Positions 47,925 to 59,049 of a DNA stretch of 64,000 bases are shown one piece after another. The notes under the pieces are model-generated. The model was given only the letters and a program-made list of their open reading frames with translations, did not search any database and was not told where the DNA came from. The position numbers were made by a program, and so were the translations under genes. Numbering within the stretch: the first letter of the stretch is position 1; each line of letters opens with the position of its first letter. This stretch comes from Annona cherimola (taxonomy: Eukaryota; Streptophyta; Magnoliopsida; Magnoliales; Annonaceae): positions 5,176,264-5,240,263 of the forward strand of contig CM059972.1 of NCBI GenBank assembly GCA_030490835.1, read 5' to 3'.

Positions 47925-48235
47925 TAAATGTGTTTTAATGATTAAAAATCTATTTTTTATTTTTAAATTTTTTTTATAAAACTAATTTAAGTTTGTTTAA
48001 TATATTTATTAAGATTTACCATTTTTGGAGATTGATATGTATTCTTGGAGTATTTTAGTCATTTAAAAAATACCCCTGTTTTTAAAAAATATGTATAAAT
48101 CTCGAAAAATAATAAACTTTAATATATATTAAATACATTTAGATTAATAGTTTTATTAAAAATTTAAAAAATAAAAAATGAGTTTTTTCACCCAGGTGCA
48201 ATGAAGCTTGGTGCGCTAGATAACAATCCTTTAAA
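47925..48235. mobile_element. Foldback MITE (FB family), copy 2
   Basis: Hairpin arms 'taagatttaccatttttgga' and 'tctcgaaaaataataaactt', with right end 'cacccaggtgcaatgaagct' then 'tagataacaatcc'. A near-identical copy is at 51085-51420. Confidence 0.55.
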
Positions 48236-48682
48236 TTATGGGGAAAAAAATTCATATTCTTGGATGTGTTTGTTACATTAAAAATATTTCGAATTAAAAT
48301 TTTTTTATTTAAAACTTCACTCTCTACATAACTATTCTACTTTTTAGTTATTTCATTATATTTTTCTATATATTTTTCAATCATTTCTTCATAATTTTCA
48401 TACAACTAAGTTAATTTTAAATTATTGCTTCTATCATTTGCATTATTTTCTCTTATTTGAAAATCTTTTATCCCAAAAAATTTCTTTTAAATTTTTTTTG
48501 ATTCAAGTTATATATACACATATATAGATACACGCACAAAGCATCCGTGTATTAAACTTGTACTAAAGCTCATGAGCAAGAGAAATACAACCTCATATAA
48601 AGGATACCGTGACACACAGCTCCACCATATAACCAACAAGGATCGAACCCTTGCAATCCTATTAGGAAATGCTACATTCTGC
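47950..48682. repeat. Duplicated block C, copy 1
   Basis: This block (foldback MITE, R2 copy at about 48255-48495, and a piece with a Pol III B-box-like 'gggttcgatccttg' on the minus strand) is repeated in the same order at 51130-51876. Both copies stop at 'tacattctgccattt'. Confidence 0.7.
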
Positions 48683-49790
48683 CATTTGAATTTGGATAAA
48701 CTTTGTCTCATAAATAAACGAATGATATTAAATACAATGAATGAATTGAATTTTTTATTAAGTATCAAAATTTTAAATTTTAATGGGGTAACATAAAAGC
48801 GGACCGGGTTTAACCATATTCTATAGTGGTTTTTAGTAGATTGCATCAGAATTTTATGTCTAGTATTTGTGTTTTTTATTAGTAGTATACACAAACTGTG
48901 ACATCCGATATTACAAATCAAGCACTTTACCTCCGCCATTCGGGGAGGACAACTAGAAATATGTCAATTACTAAGGGGACAAAATGGTTACATACATGCA
49001 CTTAGCAGAATTTGAACCCAAGTCATTTGGCAATAATGCCAACGAACTTGACCACTGGGGTAAGAACCTAGTGGCTAATATTTTTATTTAAAACATATTA
49101 TTAAAGTGATTATAATGTATTTATCGTGTTTAAAAAATGCTAACTAATATAGCTTGAGTGAACTGATTATTTTGAAAAGCATGAATAGAGAATAAGACTT
49201 CAACCCAATAGAAAATATCTAAGATTAGCATTGAATTGCCCCAACTCTAAATCAAGCTAATTCGCATGAGCAGTTCTAGCGATTAGATTACAAAAAGTAA
49301 AAAAAATAGAGAAAGTAGAAACAAATTAATAGACTTTCTAAATGTGATGAACTCGAAGACACATGCAACCACAACAAATGCACAACAAGCAAACAATCAT
49401 AACAAGAGAAACCTTTCAACAAGAACAACTAGAAATATTAAGTAATCAAATAAAAAAGTCTCGATAGCAAAAAAAAAAAAAAAAACTCTGCTAACGTGCT
49501 AGTTCTGTTGGATGATACTTATACAACTCCACTTCAGCGACAATGCTACGACAAACTGGCAACGAGTGAACTTTGGGATGTAGGTAGAATTTTGAAAGCT
49601 AAAAAAGAGTGGGATAAAAACCCCAACCAGGAAGACAACTTATTTTGTTTTCTGACATTGCCTTCTTCCTTCCTTTACTTATTTACCTAAAAATTGCTAT
49701 ACTCACGACTACAAAAACTAAGAATGCTTTGTTTTATAAGAATTTTTCCCTTCCTCAATAACGCAGCTATTTTACCAATAGGGTAGGATT
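48683..49790. repeat. Duplicated block D, copy 1 (includes F1 copy 2)
   Basis: It matches 56062-57075 throughout, from 'aatttggataaac' to the F1 end. It includes a minus-strand SINE-like piece at 48930-49085 and F1 at 49218-49745. The copies differ by scattered substitutions and small indels. Confidence 0.75.
48930..49085 (-). mobile_element. SINE-like element with Pol III boxes
   Basis: On the minus strand: an A-box-like 'cagtggtcaagttcgttggc' and a B-box 'gggttcaaattctgc' about 45 nt later. A second copy is at 56312-56460 inside duplicated block D. Confidence 0.5.
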
Positions 49791-50830
49791 ACCTGCGGCA
49801 AACGTACGGACGTTTTTACAACTCTGGTATAAATATCAAGTTCGCTTCATCTGAGCCGTTTATGATTTGATAAACAGCGAAAAAAAAAAGGGCGTGGAAT
49901 CCCAATATGGTAAGGCCACGTGTACACATTATTAATCAATTTTTATGATATTTACAGTAAAAGATATTTTTACATGATCCGGACCGTTGAAATTTTTTTT
50001 TTTACATGAACGTTTTCCTTGTTTAAAAATGTACAAAATTAAATTTTGGATTTTTAATGTTTAGATTATGGGAATAAAAAATTTCACCATAAAATTTATA
50101 TACGTATGTTCCCATGACAAAAGCATTATAGCAGTAGTGTAGGTTGTATCAGCCATGGTGGGCCATCCCATCACGGGATACTGGGATTCTGCATGGCGAA
50201 CCTGCGAAACCCACCGACCGCAATCCACACTATGAAGAAATTAAGTAGAAAACTTTACTAATATTTTATAACTTATTCGGGTACCATTATTTAATATAAC
50301 TAGATATTAAGTTGTTATAATCTTCTTAAATATGGTCTACAACGATTTTTGAAGCCTCTTGTATTAAGGTCGGGACGGATTCTAAAAGTTTTGGCCTTAT
50401 TGAATTGATGGTTATGATTAAATTATTTAACTTAAAAATATTCTCTAAGATTTAACTAGTTGTTATCTTAATCCAAACTACAGAAGAGCCTTTAAATATC
50501 ATTATAACGCATCATGAATGAGATTATAATATATAATATTACTTGTTCTCTACATCAAAGTACGATGAAATAATTATTTGGGCATAATATTTAATTCTTC
50601 GCTTAAATAAACTATAAATAATGATTTTTATATAATTTATATAAAAAAAACAAAAACACCTACAAAAACGGTTCGGAACCTCAGACGCCCACGCAAGTCG
50701 CTGCCGCCGTCACGCCATGGCTGGCGCGGCCGGGTTATCAAAGGCTGGACGCTGGAGTCTTGCAGTGCTTGCGATACCCACCGTAACTGCGCAAGCTTTT
50801 AACCCGCGAACTTTTCCGTTCATAACTACG
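49791..50830. other. Intergenic DNA, no gene
   Basis: Mostly AT-rich. Part of it (49925-49980) matches the segment in the array units that contains 'gatatttacagta'. A less AT-rich patch at 50670-50790 encodes nothing recognised. Confidence 0.35.
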
Positions 50831-51075
50831 CGAGCTTTTTCCCAAAACTTTTCATGCCTAAAACTTTTAACTTTTTTTTTTCCACTTTTTTCGTTACAAC
50901 GGCCTGCTTTTCAATTATTTTTACAAAACTATTCATAAATCTAACTTATTTATTTTAAATTTATTTTTTTACTTATCATCATTATCCCTATTAATCACAT
51001 CATTGTCCCTTATTTTAAAAATTTTTACATGACAAACTTTTCATTAAAAAATTTATTATTTTTTAAACACGCTTT
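50830..51075 (+). mobile_element. R2 MITE copy, diverged
   Basis: R2 interior ('tcattatccctattaatcac') ending 'aaacacgctttgg'. Part of it is also found in each array unit. Confidence 0.45.
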
Positions 51076-51084
51076 GGGTTTTTG

Positions 51085-51420
51085 ATTTAGTGCACTGGGT
51101 ATACCGCTAAACTTTGGTCCATCTGGGTTAAAAAAACTATTTTTTATTTTTTAAATTTTTTTATAAAACTGTTAATTTAAGTTTGTTTAATATATATATT
51201 AAGATTTACCATTTTTGGAGATTGATATGTATCCTTGGAGTATTTTAGTCATTTAAAAATACCCTTGTTTTTAAAAAATATGTATAAATCTCGAAAAATA
51301 ATAGACTTTAATATATATTAAATATATTTAGATTAATAGTCTTATTAAAAAAAAATTAAAAATTAAAAAATGAGTTTTTTTCACCCATGTGCAATGAAGC
51401 TTAGTGCGCTAGATAACAAG
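51085..51420. mobile_element. Foldback MITE (FB family), copy 3
   Basis: Near-identical to 47925-48235, with a better preserved left end ('tttagtgcactgggtatacc') that mirrors the right end ('cttagtgcgctagataacaa'). Confidence 0.6.
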
Positions 51421-51876
51421 CCTTTAAATTATGGGGAAAAAATTCATATTCTTGGATGCGTTTGTTACATTAAAAATATTTTAAATTAAAATTTTTTATT
51501 TAAAACTTTGCTCTCTACATAACTATTCTACTTTTTAGTTATTTCATCATATTTTTCTGTATAATTATTTTATTTTTCAATCATTTCTTCATAATTTTCA
51601 TACAACTAAGTTAATTTTAAATTATTGCCTCTATCATTTGCATTATTTTCTCTTATTTGAAAATATTTTACCCCAAAAAGCATCCCATGTATTTTCTCTC
51701 TATATATATAGACACACGCACAAAGCATCCCATGTATTAAACTTATATTAAAGCTCATGAGTAAAAGAAATACAACCTCATATAAAGGGTACCGTGACAC
51801 ACAACTCCGCCATACAACCAACAAGGATCGAACCCTAGCAATCCTATTAGGAAATACTACATTCTGCCATTTCCGC
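51130..51876. repeat. Duplicated block C, copy 2
   Basis: Second copy of 47950-48682; see there. Includes an R2 piece at 51450-51680. Confidence 0.7.
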
Positions 51877-51937
51877 TAAACAGCGTTAACTTCTTTTAAA
51901 ATTTTATTACTTTACAAACATATTTTTATTTAAATTA

Positions 51938-52215
51938 TAGGGTATGCTTGGAAAATGATAAAACTTTTGGATGAAAAGTTTTAACGTAAAATTATTTGAA
52001 ATGGGAGAAAATAATGTGATAAGATATAAGTAACTATAAGGAGTAAAGTTAAATAAATAAATTAGTCGTATGTATAATTATGTAAATATAATTAAAAATT
52101 AGGATAGTTGTATAGAAACATGTAAAGAAATAAGAATAATTATGGTGAGTAAAAAGTCTTAGTTAAAAAAAAATTATTTTAAAAGTTTTTTTTCTTAAAC
52201 AAACACACCTATAAA
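51938..52215 (-). mobile_element. R2 MITE copy
   Basis: Begins 'gggtatgcttggaaaatgat' and ends 'aaacaaacacacc'. Reverse orientation. Confidence 0.55.
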
Positions 52216-52639
52216 ATAATAAAACACACTAAAAACGCTATTTCACCGTATTTTGGAACTTCCCGAAATTTACTTTACAAATGCGGGAGTTATTTTATAA
52301 GTTTATAATTTATTTTATAAAACTTCAAAAAGAACGCTAGGATTGATTTTTTTAACTTTCGAACGTAAGTGTCTAATATCATCACATTTATTATTAATAT
52401 TGTGAAATAATATTCTGAATTCATAGATTACAAGAATTTTTTTACGGGGAATGAAAGTGGACTATACCGTCATTTCGAGTAAAAGCATAATAAAAATATA
52501 TAAAAAAATTAATAAGAAGAAAAATTAAATATATTAATAAAGAAAAATAATTAATTAATTACACTATAATACTAGCATAATAATTAATAAGAAAAACAGT
52601 ACAGTAAAGATCCATGGCTTCTGATTCTATGCTCATAGG

Positions 52640-52965
52640 AGCATTTTAGTAAATTATTGAATTTTAAAATTTTGAAAAGAAATCTCTAAAAATGATAAAA
52701 ACTTATACACATGTTAAATACACTTAGATTAACAGTTTCATAAAAAAGTTTCAACAAAATTTAAAAAAATTACTAAAATTTTAATTTAAAAGTTAAATTT
52801 TAAATTTTAGTAATTTAAATTTACTAAAATGCTATTGAATTTTAAAAACTGAAAAAAATTATCTATAAATCACCAAAAATTGTAAAAAATTATATACATG
52901 TTAAATACACTTAGATTAACATTTGCGTGAAATTTTAAAAAATAAGTATATGCAACTCCTCACAG
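52640..52965. repeat. FB-family related sequence, rearranged
   Basis: It contains two direct copies of an arm segment ('acatgttaaatacacttaga' at about 52700 and 52890) around a palindromic centre. Diverged relative of the foldback family, next to the RPL21 duplicate. Confidence 0.4.
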
Positions 52966-53094
52966 GTCTCAGTGCTCCAGAGCATAGAATCATAACCCAA
53001 GATCATCCATTACATACCCGATTGGAAACGGAAAGATGAGAAACGGTTAAGAATAGGTAATCCCTGCACGTATGTACGTTTCTGATGTAGCGAC

Positions 53095-53450
53095 GGAGCG
53101 CGATCTCCTGCACCCGGGAACTGCAGGGTGCACACACCTTTTTTTTTTATTTTATTTTAAATTTTTTTTATAAAAATGTTAATATAGGTGTATTTAACAT
53201 ACGTATAAATTTTTACTATTTTTGGAGTATTTTAGATATTTATTTTTTATTTTTGAAAATCAGTGGCATTTTAGGTAATTTTAAATTACTAAAATGCCAC
53301 TGATTTTCAAAAATCAAAAATAAATATTTAAAAATCTCTAAAAATGGTAAAAATTGATACAGAGGTTAAATACATTTGAGCTAAAAAGTTTATGAAAAAA
53401 ATTTCAAAAAAAAATAAAAAAAAATAGGTGTATGCGCCCGGGAGCAGGCA
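53095..53450. mobile_element. Foldback MITE (FB family), triple array copy 1
   Basis: Arms share 'aatcagtggcattttaggta' and its reverse complement around a centre near 53286. It ends with GGGAGCAGGCA at 53440-53450. Confidence 0.7.
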
Positions 53451-53454
53451 ACGC

Positions 53455-53770
53455 TGCCTGCTCCCTGGTGAACACACCTTTTTTGAAATTATTTTTTTGA
53501 ATTTTTTTTATAAAAATGTTAATATAGGTGTATTTAACATATGTATAAATTTTTACCATTTTTGGAGTATTTTAGATATTTATTTTTTATTTTTGAAAAT
53601 AAGTGGCATTTTAGGTAATTTTAAATTACTAAAATGCCACTGATTTTCAAAAATCAAAAATAAATATTTAAAAATCTCCAAAAATGGTAAAAATTGATAC
53701 AAAGGTTAAATACATTTGAGCTAACAAGTTTATGAAAAAAATAAAAATAAAAATAAAAAAAATAGGTGTA
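53455..53770. mobile_element. Foldback MITE (FB family), triple array copy 2
   Basis: It starts TGCCTGCTCCC, the inverted form of the end of copy 1, four bases away. The arms are more than 90% like copy 1 by eye. It ends 'aaataggtgtatgc', where copy 3 begins. Confidence 0.7.
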
Positions 53771-53977
53771 TGCACACACCTTTTTTATTTTTTTTTGAAA
53801 TTTTTTTTATAAAAATGTTAATATAGGTGTATTTAACATATGTATAAATTTTTACCATTTTTGGAGTATTTTAGATATTTATTTTTTATTTTTGAAAATC
53901 AGTGGCATTTTAGGTAATTTTAAATTACTAAAATGCCACTGATTTTCAAAAATCAAAAATAAATATTTAAAAATCTC
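53771..53977. mobile_element. Foldback MITE (FB family), triple array copy 3, truncated
   Basis: It has the left arm, the centre (near 53926) and only part of the right arm. It stops at 'aaaaatc', where RPL21 flank sequence ('tcccaagtga') resumes. Confidence 0.7.
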
Positions 53978-54173
53978 CCAAGTGATCGTTATCAGCGGGG
54001 GTAAATCCGTCAACTGCCTATTCCCTTCAGATAAGAAATGACAAACGCAGACCGCAGGCATTAACCCGGCAAGGCGGAAAGGGAAGATGGCAATGGTTTC
54101 CATGGCCGTTGGATTCGCACATCCAATACCCTATTCTTTGATAGCATCATCCATCTCCTTTCCTCACAAGCAA

Positions 54174-54181
54174 ATTCAGAC
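54174..54181. repeat. 8-bp target duplication, left (attcagac)
   Basis: Matches attcaaac at 54872-54879 at 7 of 8. The unduplicated site is seen in the RPL21 main copy (attcagac once, near 43171-43178). Confidence 0.85.
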
Positions 54182-54871
54182 TAGGGGTGCAACTTAGGTT
54201 AGGTTGAGCCCGAGCCCAGCCCGCCGAACCCGATTTTGAATAGTGTTAAAACTTGATTTTTCATAGTCCGAAAACCCCGATTTGTAAATATGATAGAGTT
54301 ATAGTTCAGGTGAACCCGAACCCGAAAAACCCTAGCCCGATTTCTCATTTATATTTATTATAAAATATATTATATACATACTATTTAAACAATATTTCTT
54401 TATATTCTTCATATTTATGTTATTATATCTATATTTGAATACATATTTAGTATATTGTAATTTTATTGTAAATAAAGCATATTATTTCATTTATATTTAT
54501 CTTTTATTCTATCATTCACTTTTACATTTATTAATTTTTTTCTTTATCTTAGTTTCGATGTTAAATTTTTTATAGAAATATTCTTTATATTACTATTTTT
54601 TAAAAAATATGTAGTTTGATTATATATTATTATGTTTACCTACATGATTTGTTATTATTATTTATTCATATGATATTTTAAACTTATTACTTTTAAATAA
54701 AATGTAAACTCATCAACATAAATTTCAATCCGAAACTCAACTTGAACCCGATTTTCAAAAAATAGGATTAAGGTTCAGGTTTTACAAATAGTATTAGAAT
54801 TAAGGTTATGGTTGATATTTTATAAATAGGGTTACGGCTAGAGTCGAGATGAACCCGAGTTGCACCCCTAA
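54182..54871. mobile_element. hAT-like non-autonomous element H6 in the RPL21 duplicate
   Basis: 690 bp. Ends TAGGGGTGCAACT and AGTTGCACCCCTA are perfect inverted 13-mers, as in H2. The 8-bp target is present once in the uninterrupted paralog at 43 kb, so both boundaries are exact. Subterminal words 'gaacccga', A/T-rich centre, no coding sequence. H3 is an older relative in the opposite orientation. Confidence 0.92.
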
Positions 54872-54879
54872 TTCAAACC
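54872..54879. repeat. 8-bp target duplication, right (attcaaac)
   Basis: See 54174-54181. Confidence 0.85.
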
Positions 54880-55333
54880 TTGCTTTTCCCTAAAACCCTC
54901 CACCATTCTCCCCAAACCATCTTGTTGTCTTCCTATTCTTCCTCATCACATTCTCCTCCTTTTTCTGGAAAATGGAGGTCGTGTTGCACTGCTTCGGAGT
55001 CTTTCGAGCCTGAATCACCAGCTCCTGACCCGGCTGAGCCGACGAAGGTAATCGAACCGGACCGGGTGGAGGTATCCGATGATGAGTCCGCCCAACTGGC
55101 CGAGGTTTCGACTGAAGTCCCAAAAGGGATCGATATTTTCGCCGTTGTCATGGTTTGTGCTGGATTTTCTTTCTCCAGTCACTACACGGGTGGCCCACAG
55201 CAAGAAATCGTTGATTTTTTATTATTTTGGATTTCTTCCATGATCTCAAAGTGGGTGCTTTTTTGGGTTTTATGATTTGGTGGGTGAGCATTTAATGGTG
55301 AAGCAAAAAAGTAAAGTTAAAAACAAAATTTGG

Positions 55334-55734
55334 TGGGTGAGCAGGTAATGCATCTAAATTTTTGCATTATAAATATTTACGAACAAACATAAAGTATAAT
55401 TTAGCTTGAAAACTTTAAAAAATTTTAAAATTGAAAAAATTAAATGTAAACATGGAGCCTTCATACCGATGGTAAGTATTAATCATTACCTATATATAAT
55501 GAATCTGCTCATCAGAATTCTAGAATGAATTTTTTCGTAAAGGTGGAAGGCACTATATAAAATATATATTAAGTATCAAAATATTTATATAAAGATATTG
55601 TGCCTCACCCAAGATTAAAAAAACATAGAAATTAATGGTCTGCTGAAATACCGTTATATTATGAAATCTTTCTATATTTCTTAGTTTAACAAGGATGTTT
55701 CTGTCAAACTCACTTTTTAAGTAACTCTTTTTAT
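55334..55734. other. AT-rich intergenic DNA, no gene
   Basis: Begins exactly where similarity to RPL21 intron 1 stops ('ggtgggtgagcaggtaatg'). No gene or clear repeat is visible. Confidence 0.35.
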
Positions 55735-56215
55735 TTTCAACATCTACATAGATGATGAAAAATTCATCTCCTCTATCATATTTACTCACTTACATTATTA
55801 TGAAAATATTTTTATTTGTCTAATATCACTGTATATGAGTCTCATCTACACACATGTAACATTAAAGTAAGAAAATAATTTAATGCTAAATATTAATTTT
55901 TAAGTAATATTTTCAACATCTAAAACGTCTAAAATATCATTACTATACAAAAAAATAATTCTATAAAGTAGTACACATTCTAATATATGTGTGAATGGAT
56001 CTAAGCATTTTTCTTAATTTACACATAAATGTATCTATTTTTGAGCAAATGTGGCCTATGCACATATTAAATTTGGATAAAACTTGGTCTTATAAATAAA
56101 CGAATGATATTAAATACAATGAATGAATTGAATTTTTTATTAAATATCAAAATTTTAAATTTTAAGGGGGTAACATAAAAGCGGGCTGGGTTTGACGATA
56201 TTCTAAAGTGGTTTT
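55735..56215. repeat. Dispersed repeat family R1, copy 3
   Basis: Matches 480-1040 and 8425-8850 ('aataattctataaagtag', 'gcctatgcacatatt', 'gggtaacataaaagcggg'). Its last part overlaps duplicated block D. Confidence 0.6.
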
Positions 56216-57075
56216 TAGTAGATTGCATAAGAATTTTATGTCTAGTATTTGTATTTTTTATTAGTAGTGTACACAAACGGTGACATCTGATATTACAAAT
56301 CAAGCACTTTACCTCTGCCATTCGGGGAGGACAATTAGAAATATCTCAATTACTAAGGGGACGAATGGTTACATACATGCACTTAGCAGAATTTGAACCC
56401 AAGTCATTTGGCAATAATGCCAACGAACTTGATCACTCGGGTAAGAACCTACTGGCTAATATTTTTATTTAAAACATATTATTAAAGTGATTATAATGTA
56501 TTTATCATGTTTAAAAAATGCTAACTAATATAGCTTGAGTGAACTAATTATTTTGAAAAGCATGAACAGAGAATAACACTTCGACCTAATAGAAAATATC
56601 TAATATTACCATTGAATTGCCCCAACTCTTAATCAAGTTAATTCGCATGAGCAGTTCTGGCGATTGGATTACAAAAAGTAAAAAAATAGACAAAATAGAA
56701 ATAAATTAAAAGACTTTCTAAATGTGATGAACTCGAAGACACATGCAACCACAACAATGCGCAACAAGCAAACAGCCAGAACAAGAGAAGCCTTTCAACA
56801 AGAACAATAAGAAATATTAAGTAGTCAAATAAAAAAGTTTCAATAGCAAAAAAAAAACTGCTAACCTGCTAGTTCTACTGGATGATACTTATACAACTCC
56901 ACTTCAGCGATGTAGGTAGAGTTTTGCAAGCTCAAAAGGAGTGGGATAAAATCCCTAACCAGGAAGACACCTTATTTTGTTTTCTGACATTGCCTCCTTC
57001 CTTCCTTTGCTCGATTCACCTAAAAATCGCTACACTCACCATTACCAAAACCATGAATGCTTTGTTTTATAAGAT
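56062..57075. repeat. Duplicated block D, copy 2 (includes F1 copy 3)
   Basis: Second copy of 48683-49790. F1 at 56588-57075 merges into the first unit of the tandem array. Confidence 0.75.
56312..56460 (-). mobile_element. SINE-like element with Pol III boxes, second copy
   Basis: Same layout as 48930-49085, carried within block D. Confidence 0.5.
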
Positions 57076-57372
57076 ATAATTTATGTGAACTTTGTACTAA
57101 TAAACCCTAATTTTAGTTGGGCGTCCGAAGAATCTGACAAGTCATTATTAGCTAAGGTCGAAGGACATCATGAGAGAGTGTAGATAAAATCTTCGAAACT
57201 ATAAATTAATTAAATGAAACAGAGTCATCCACCAAAATTTATAAAGAAATCAAGCAACGACGCAATAAGTTAGTTGATGCTAACTAGTAGAAAATTCAGA
57301 AAAGGTAAAAAGAAAAAAATAACGATTTGAGAAAGAAATTAAGTTTGCATCGACCAAGGTTTAGTGAATTGA

Positions 57373-57627
57373 CTACTCACACTCACGCAATTCGGTTCCA
57401 TTGAGATGGTGGTATTTGCTGACCAAAACTTGAGGGTTAATAGCATACAGGTCGACTTCACCAATTATGTTGGGCGGAAAAGGCTCCCCATTGTTTTTTT
57501 TCGAAGATACTCTTCCGCAAGAACGTCATCCCTAGGATTGAACCTGTAACCCACGTTGAATCTTTGATCAAAACGAATGAATTTTCCTCTTCTGATCCAC
57601 TCCCCATGGAGTATACTTCCCAACCAT
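57373..57627 (-). pseudogene. NAC subdomain A/B exon, array copy 1
   Basis: From an ATG at 57627 (MVGKY...) the minus strand leads into GYRFNPRDDVLAEEYL, RKK and, after a frame change, NNGEP, PPNIIGEVDLYAINPQ and SKYHHLNGTEL. This is the A and B part of a NAC domain. The frame breaks at an A-run before the GYRF block (four A) and again at an eight-A run after YLR. No stop lies in the GYRF block itself. A donor-like GTGAGT and a second GTAGTC follow the exon. Confidence 0.8.
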
Positions 57628-58797
57628 CAGTGGAGGGGGAAAAGAAAGTAGCACAAACTAGACCAGATCGGTTGATTTCTTGGTAGATTTTAAAATTCGA
57701 GTATCTAAATTAGTAGCGAGTGAAATTACGCAATCACTCCGCAACGTGAGACAAATCTCTGCTTTCGCGCTGCGGCATTAGCGGTGTGGCTAACAGCTGT
57801 TCATCGGGTGGGCCATGGCCCCGGACGGAGATGCGATCGCGCAGATACTTCGACCATGTGCGCATGCAAACCACTCGCTCTGTGCAGTTTGGAGACGGAC
57901 GCGTAAATGTTATTAATCAATTTTCATGATATTTACAGTAGAAGATATTTTTACAATTATTTTTACAAAATTATTCATATATCTAACTTATTTATTTTAA
58001 ATTTATTTTCTCTACTCATTCTCATTATTTTTTGTCCCAATTTTTTGGCTATTACCCAATAGGGAAGGGGTAAATTGGGTATTTTAAATTTTTCAGTTAA
58101 ACAAAAATTTTCTTCAGTTTAGTTTAATCCCTTAATGAAAGAAATAAAGAATATGGAGAAAAATAAAGCAGTAAAAGCAAATACACAAACTACAGCAGTA
58201 AACATAGATTTTATAGTGGTTCGGACAACCTTCTCTACTCCACTCATCCAAGCTCACATCCGTTGTGACTTAGGTTCCACTAGTGTATTGTCAAATATTG
58301 CCACGAGAAACTGGCAACGAGTAAACTTTGGGACGTAAGTAGAATTTTGCAAGCTCAAAAGGAGTGGGATAAAATCCCTAACCAGGAAGACACCTTATTT
58401 TGTTTTCTGACATTGCCTCCTTCCTTCCTTTGCTCGATTCACCTAAAAATCGCAATACTCACCATTACCAAAACCGTGAATGCTTTGTTTTATAAGATAG
58501 AATTTATGTGAATTTTGTACTAATAAACCCTAATTTTAGTTGGGCGTCCGAAGAATCTGACAAGTCATTATTAGCTAAGGTCGAAGGACATCATGAGAGA
58601 GTGTAGATAAAATCTTCGAAACTATAAATTAATTAAATGAAACAGAGTCATCCACCAAAATTTATAAAGAAATCAAGCAACGACGCAATAAGTTAGTTGA
58701 TGCTAACTAGTAGAAAATTCAGAAAAGGTAAAAAGAAAAAAATAACGATTTGAGAAAGAAATTAAGTTTGCATCGACCAAGGTTTAGTGAATTGACT

Positions 58798-59049
58798 ACT
58801 CACACTCACGCAATTCAGTTCCATTGAGATGGTGGTATTTGCTGACCAAAACTTGAGGGTTAATAGCATACAGGTCGACTTCACCAATTATGTTGGGCGG
58901 AAGAGGCTCCCCATTGTTTTTTTTTGGAGATACTATTTCGTAAGAACGTCATCCCTAGGATTGAGCCTGTAACCCGCGATGATCTTTGATCAAAACGAAT
59001 GAATTTTTCCTCTCCTCATCCACTCCACATGGATTATACTTCCCAACAT
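58798..59049 (-). pseudogene. NAC subdomain A/B exon, array copy 2
   Basis: As copy 1, but the block reads GYRLNPRDDVLTK followed by a stop (TAG) before YL. The following A-run (nine) is in frame with NNGEPLPPNIIGEVDL. One C is missing after the ATG (ATGTTGGG instead of ATGGTTGGG). Confidence 0.8.

Larger units (their letters stand above)
52966..55333 (+). pseudogene. Partial duplicate of RPL21 (promoter, exon 1, start of intron 1)
   Basis: It matches 42822-43630. The 5' flank begins 'ctcagtgctccagagcatag'. It is broken at 53094 by about 880 bp of foldback elements and resumes at 53978. The start codon is at 54087. Exon 1 is split by a hAT-like element (54182-54871) after about 30 codons and ends at 55152 with the same ...KGIDIFAVVM. 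Intron 1 matches to about 55333, then all similarity stops; exons 2 to 5 are absent. With the hAT element and its target copy set aside, the exon 1 frame is open here, unlike the main copy. It has no route to a functional L21. Confidence 0.88.

Noticed and set aside
48508..48939. Minus-strand 143-codon frame
   Set aside because: It crosses the junction of two repeat blocks (C and D) and the partial R1 sequence; the paralogous frames at 51.6 and 56.1 kb are shorter and differ.
54880..55275. The 131-codon frame at the RPL21 duplicate as a new gene
   Set aside because: It is exon 1 of the RPL21 duplicate from the hAT target duplication onward, read into intron 1; no downstream exons exist.
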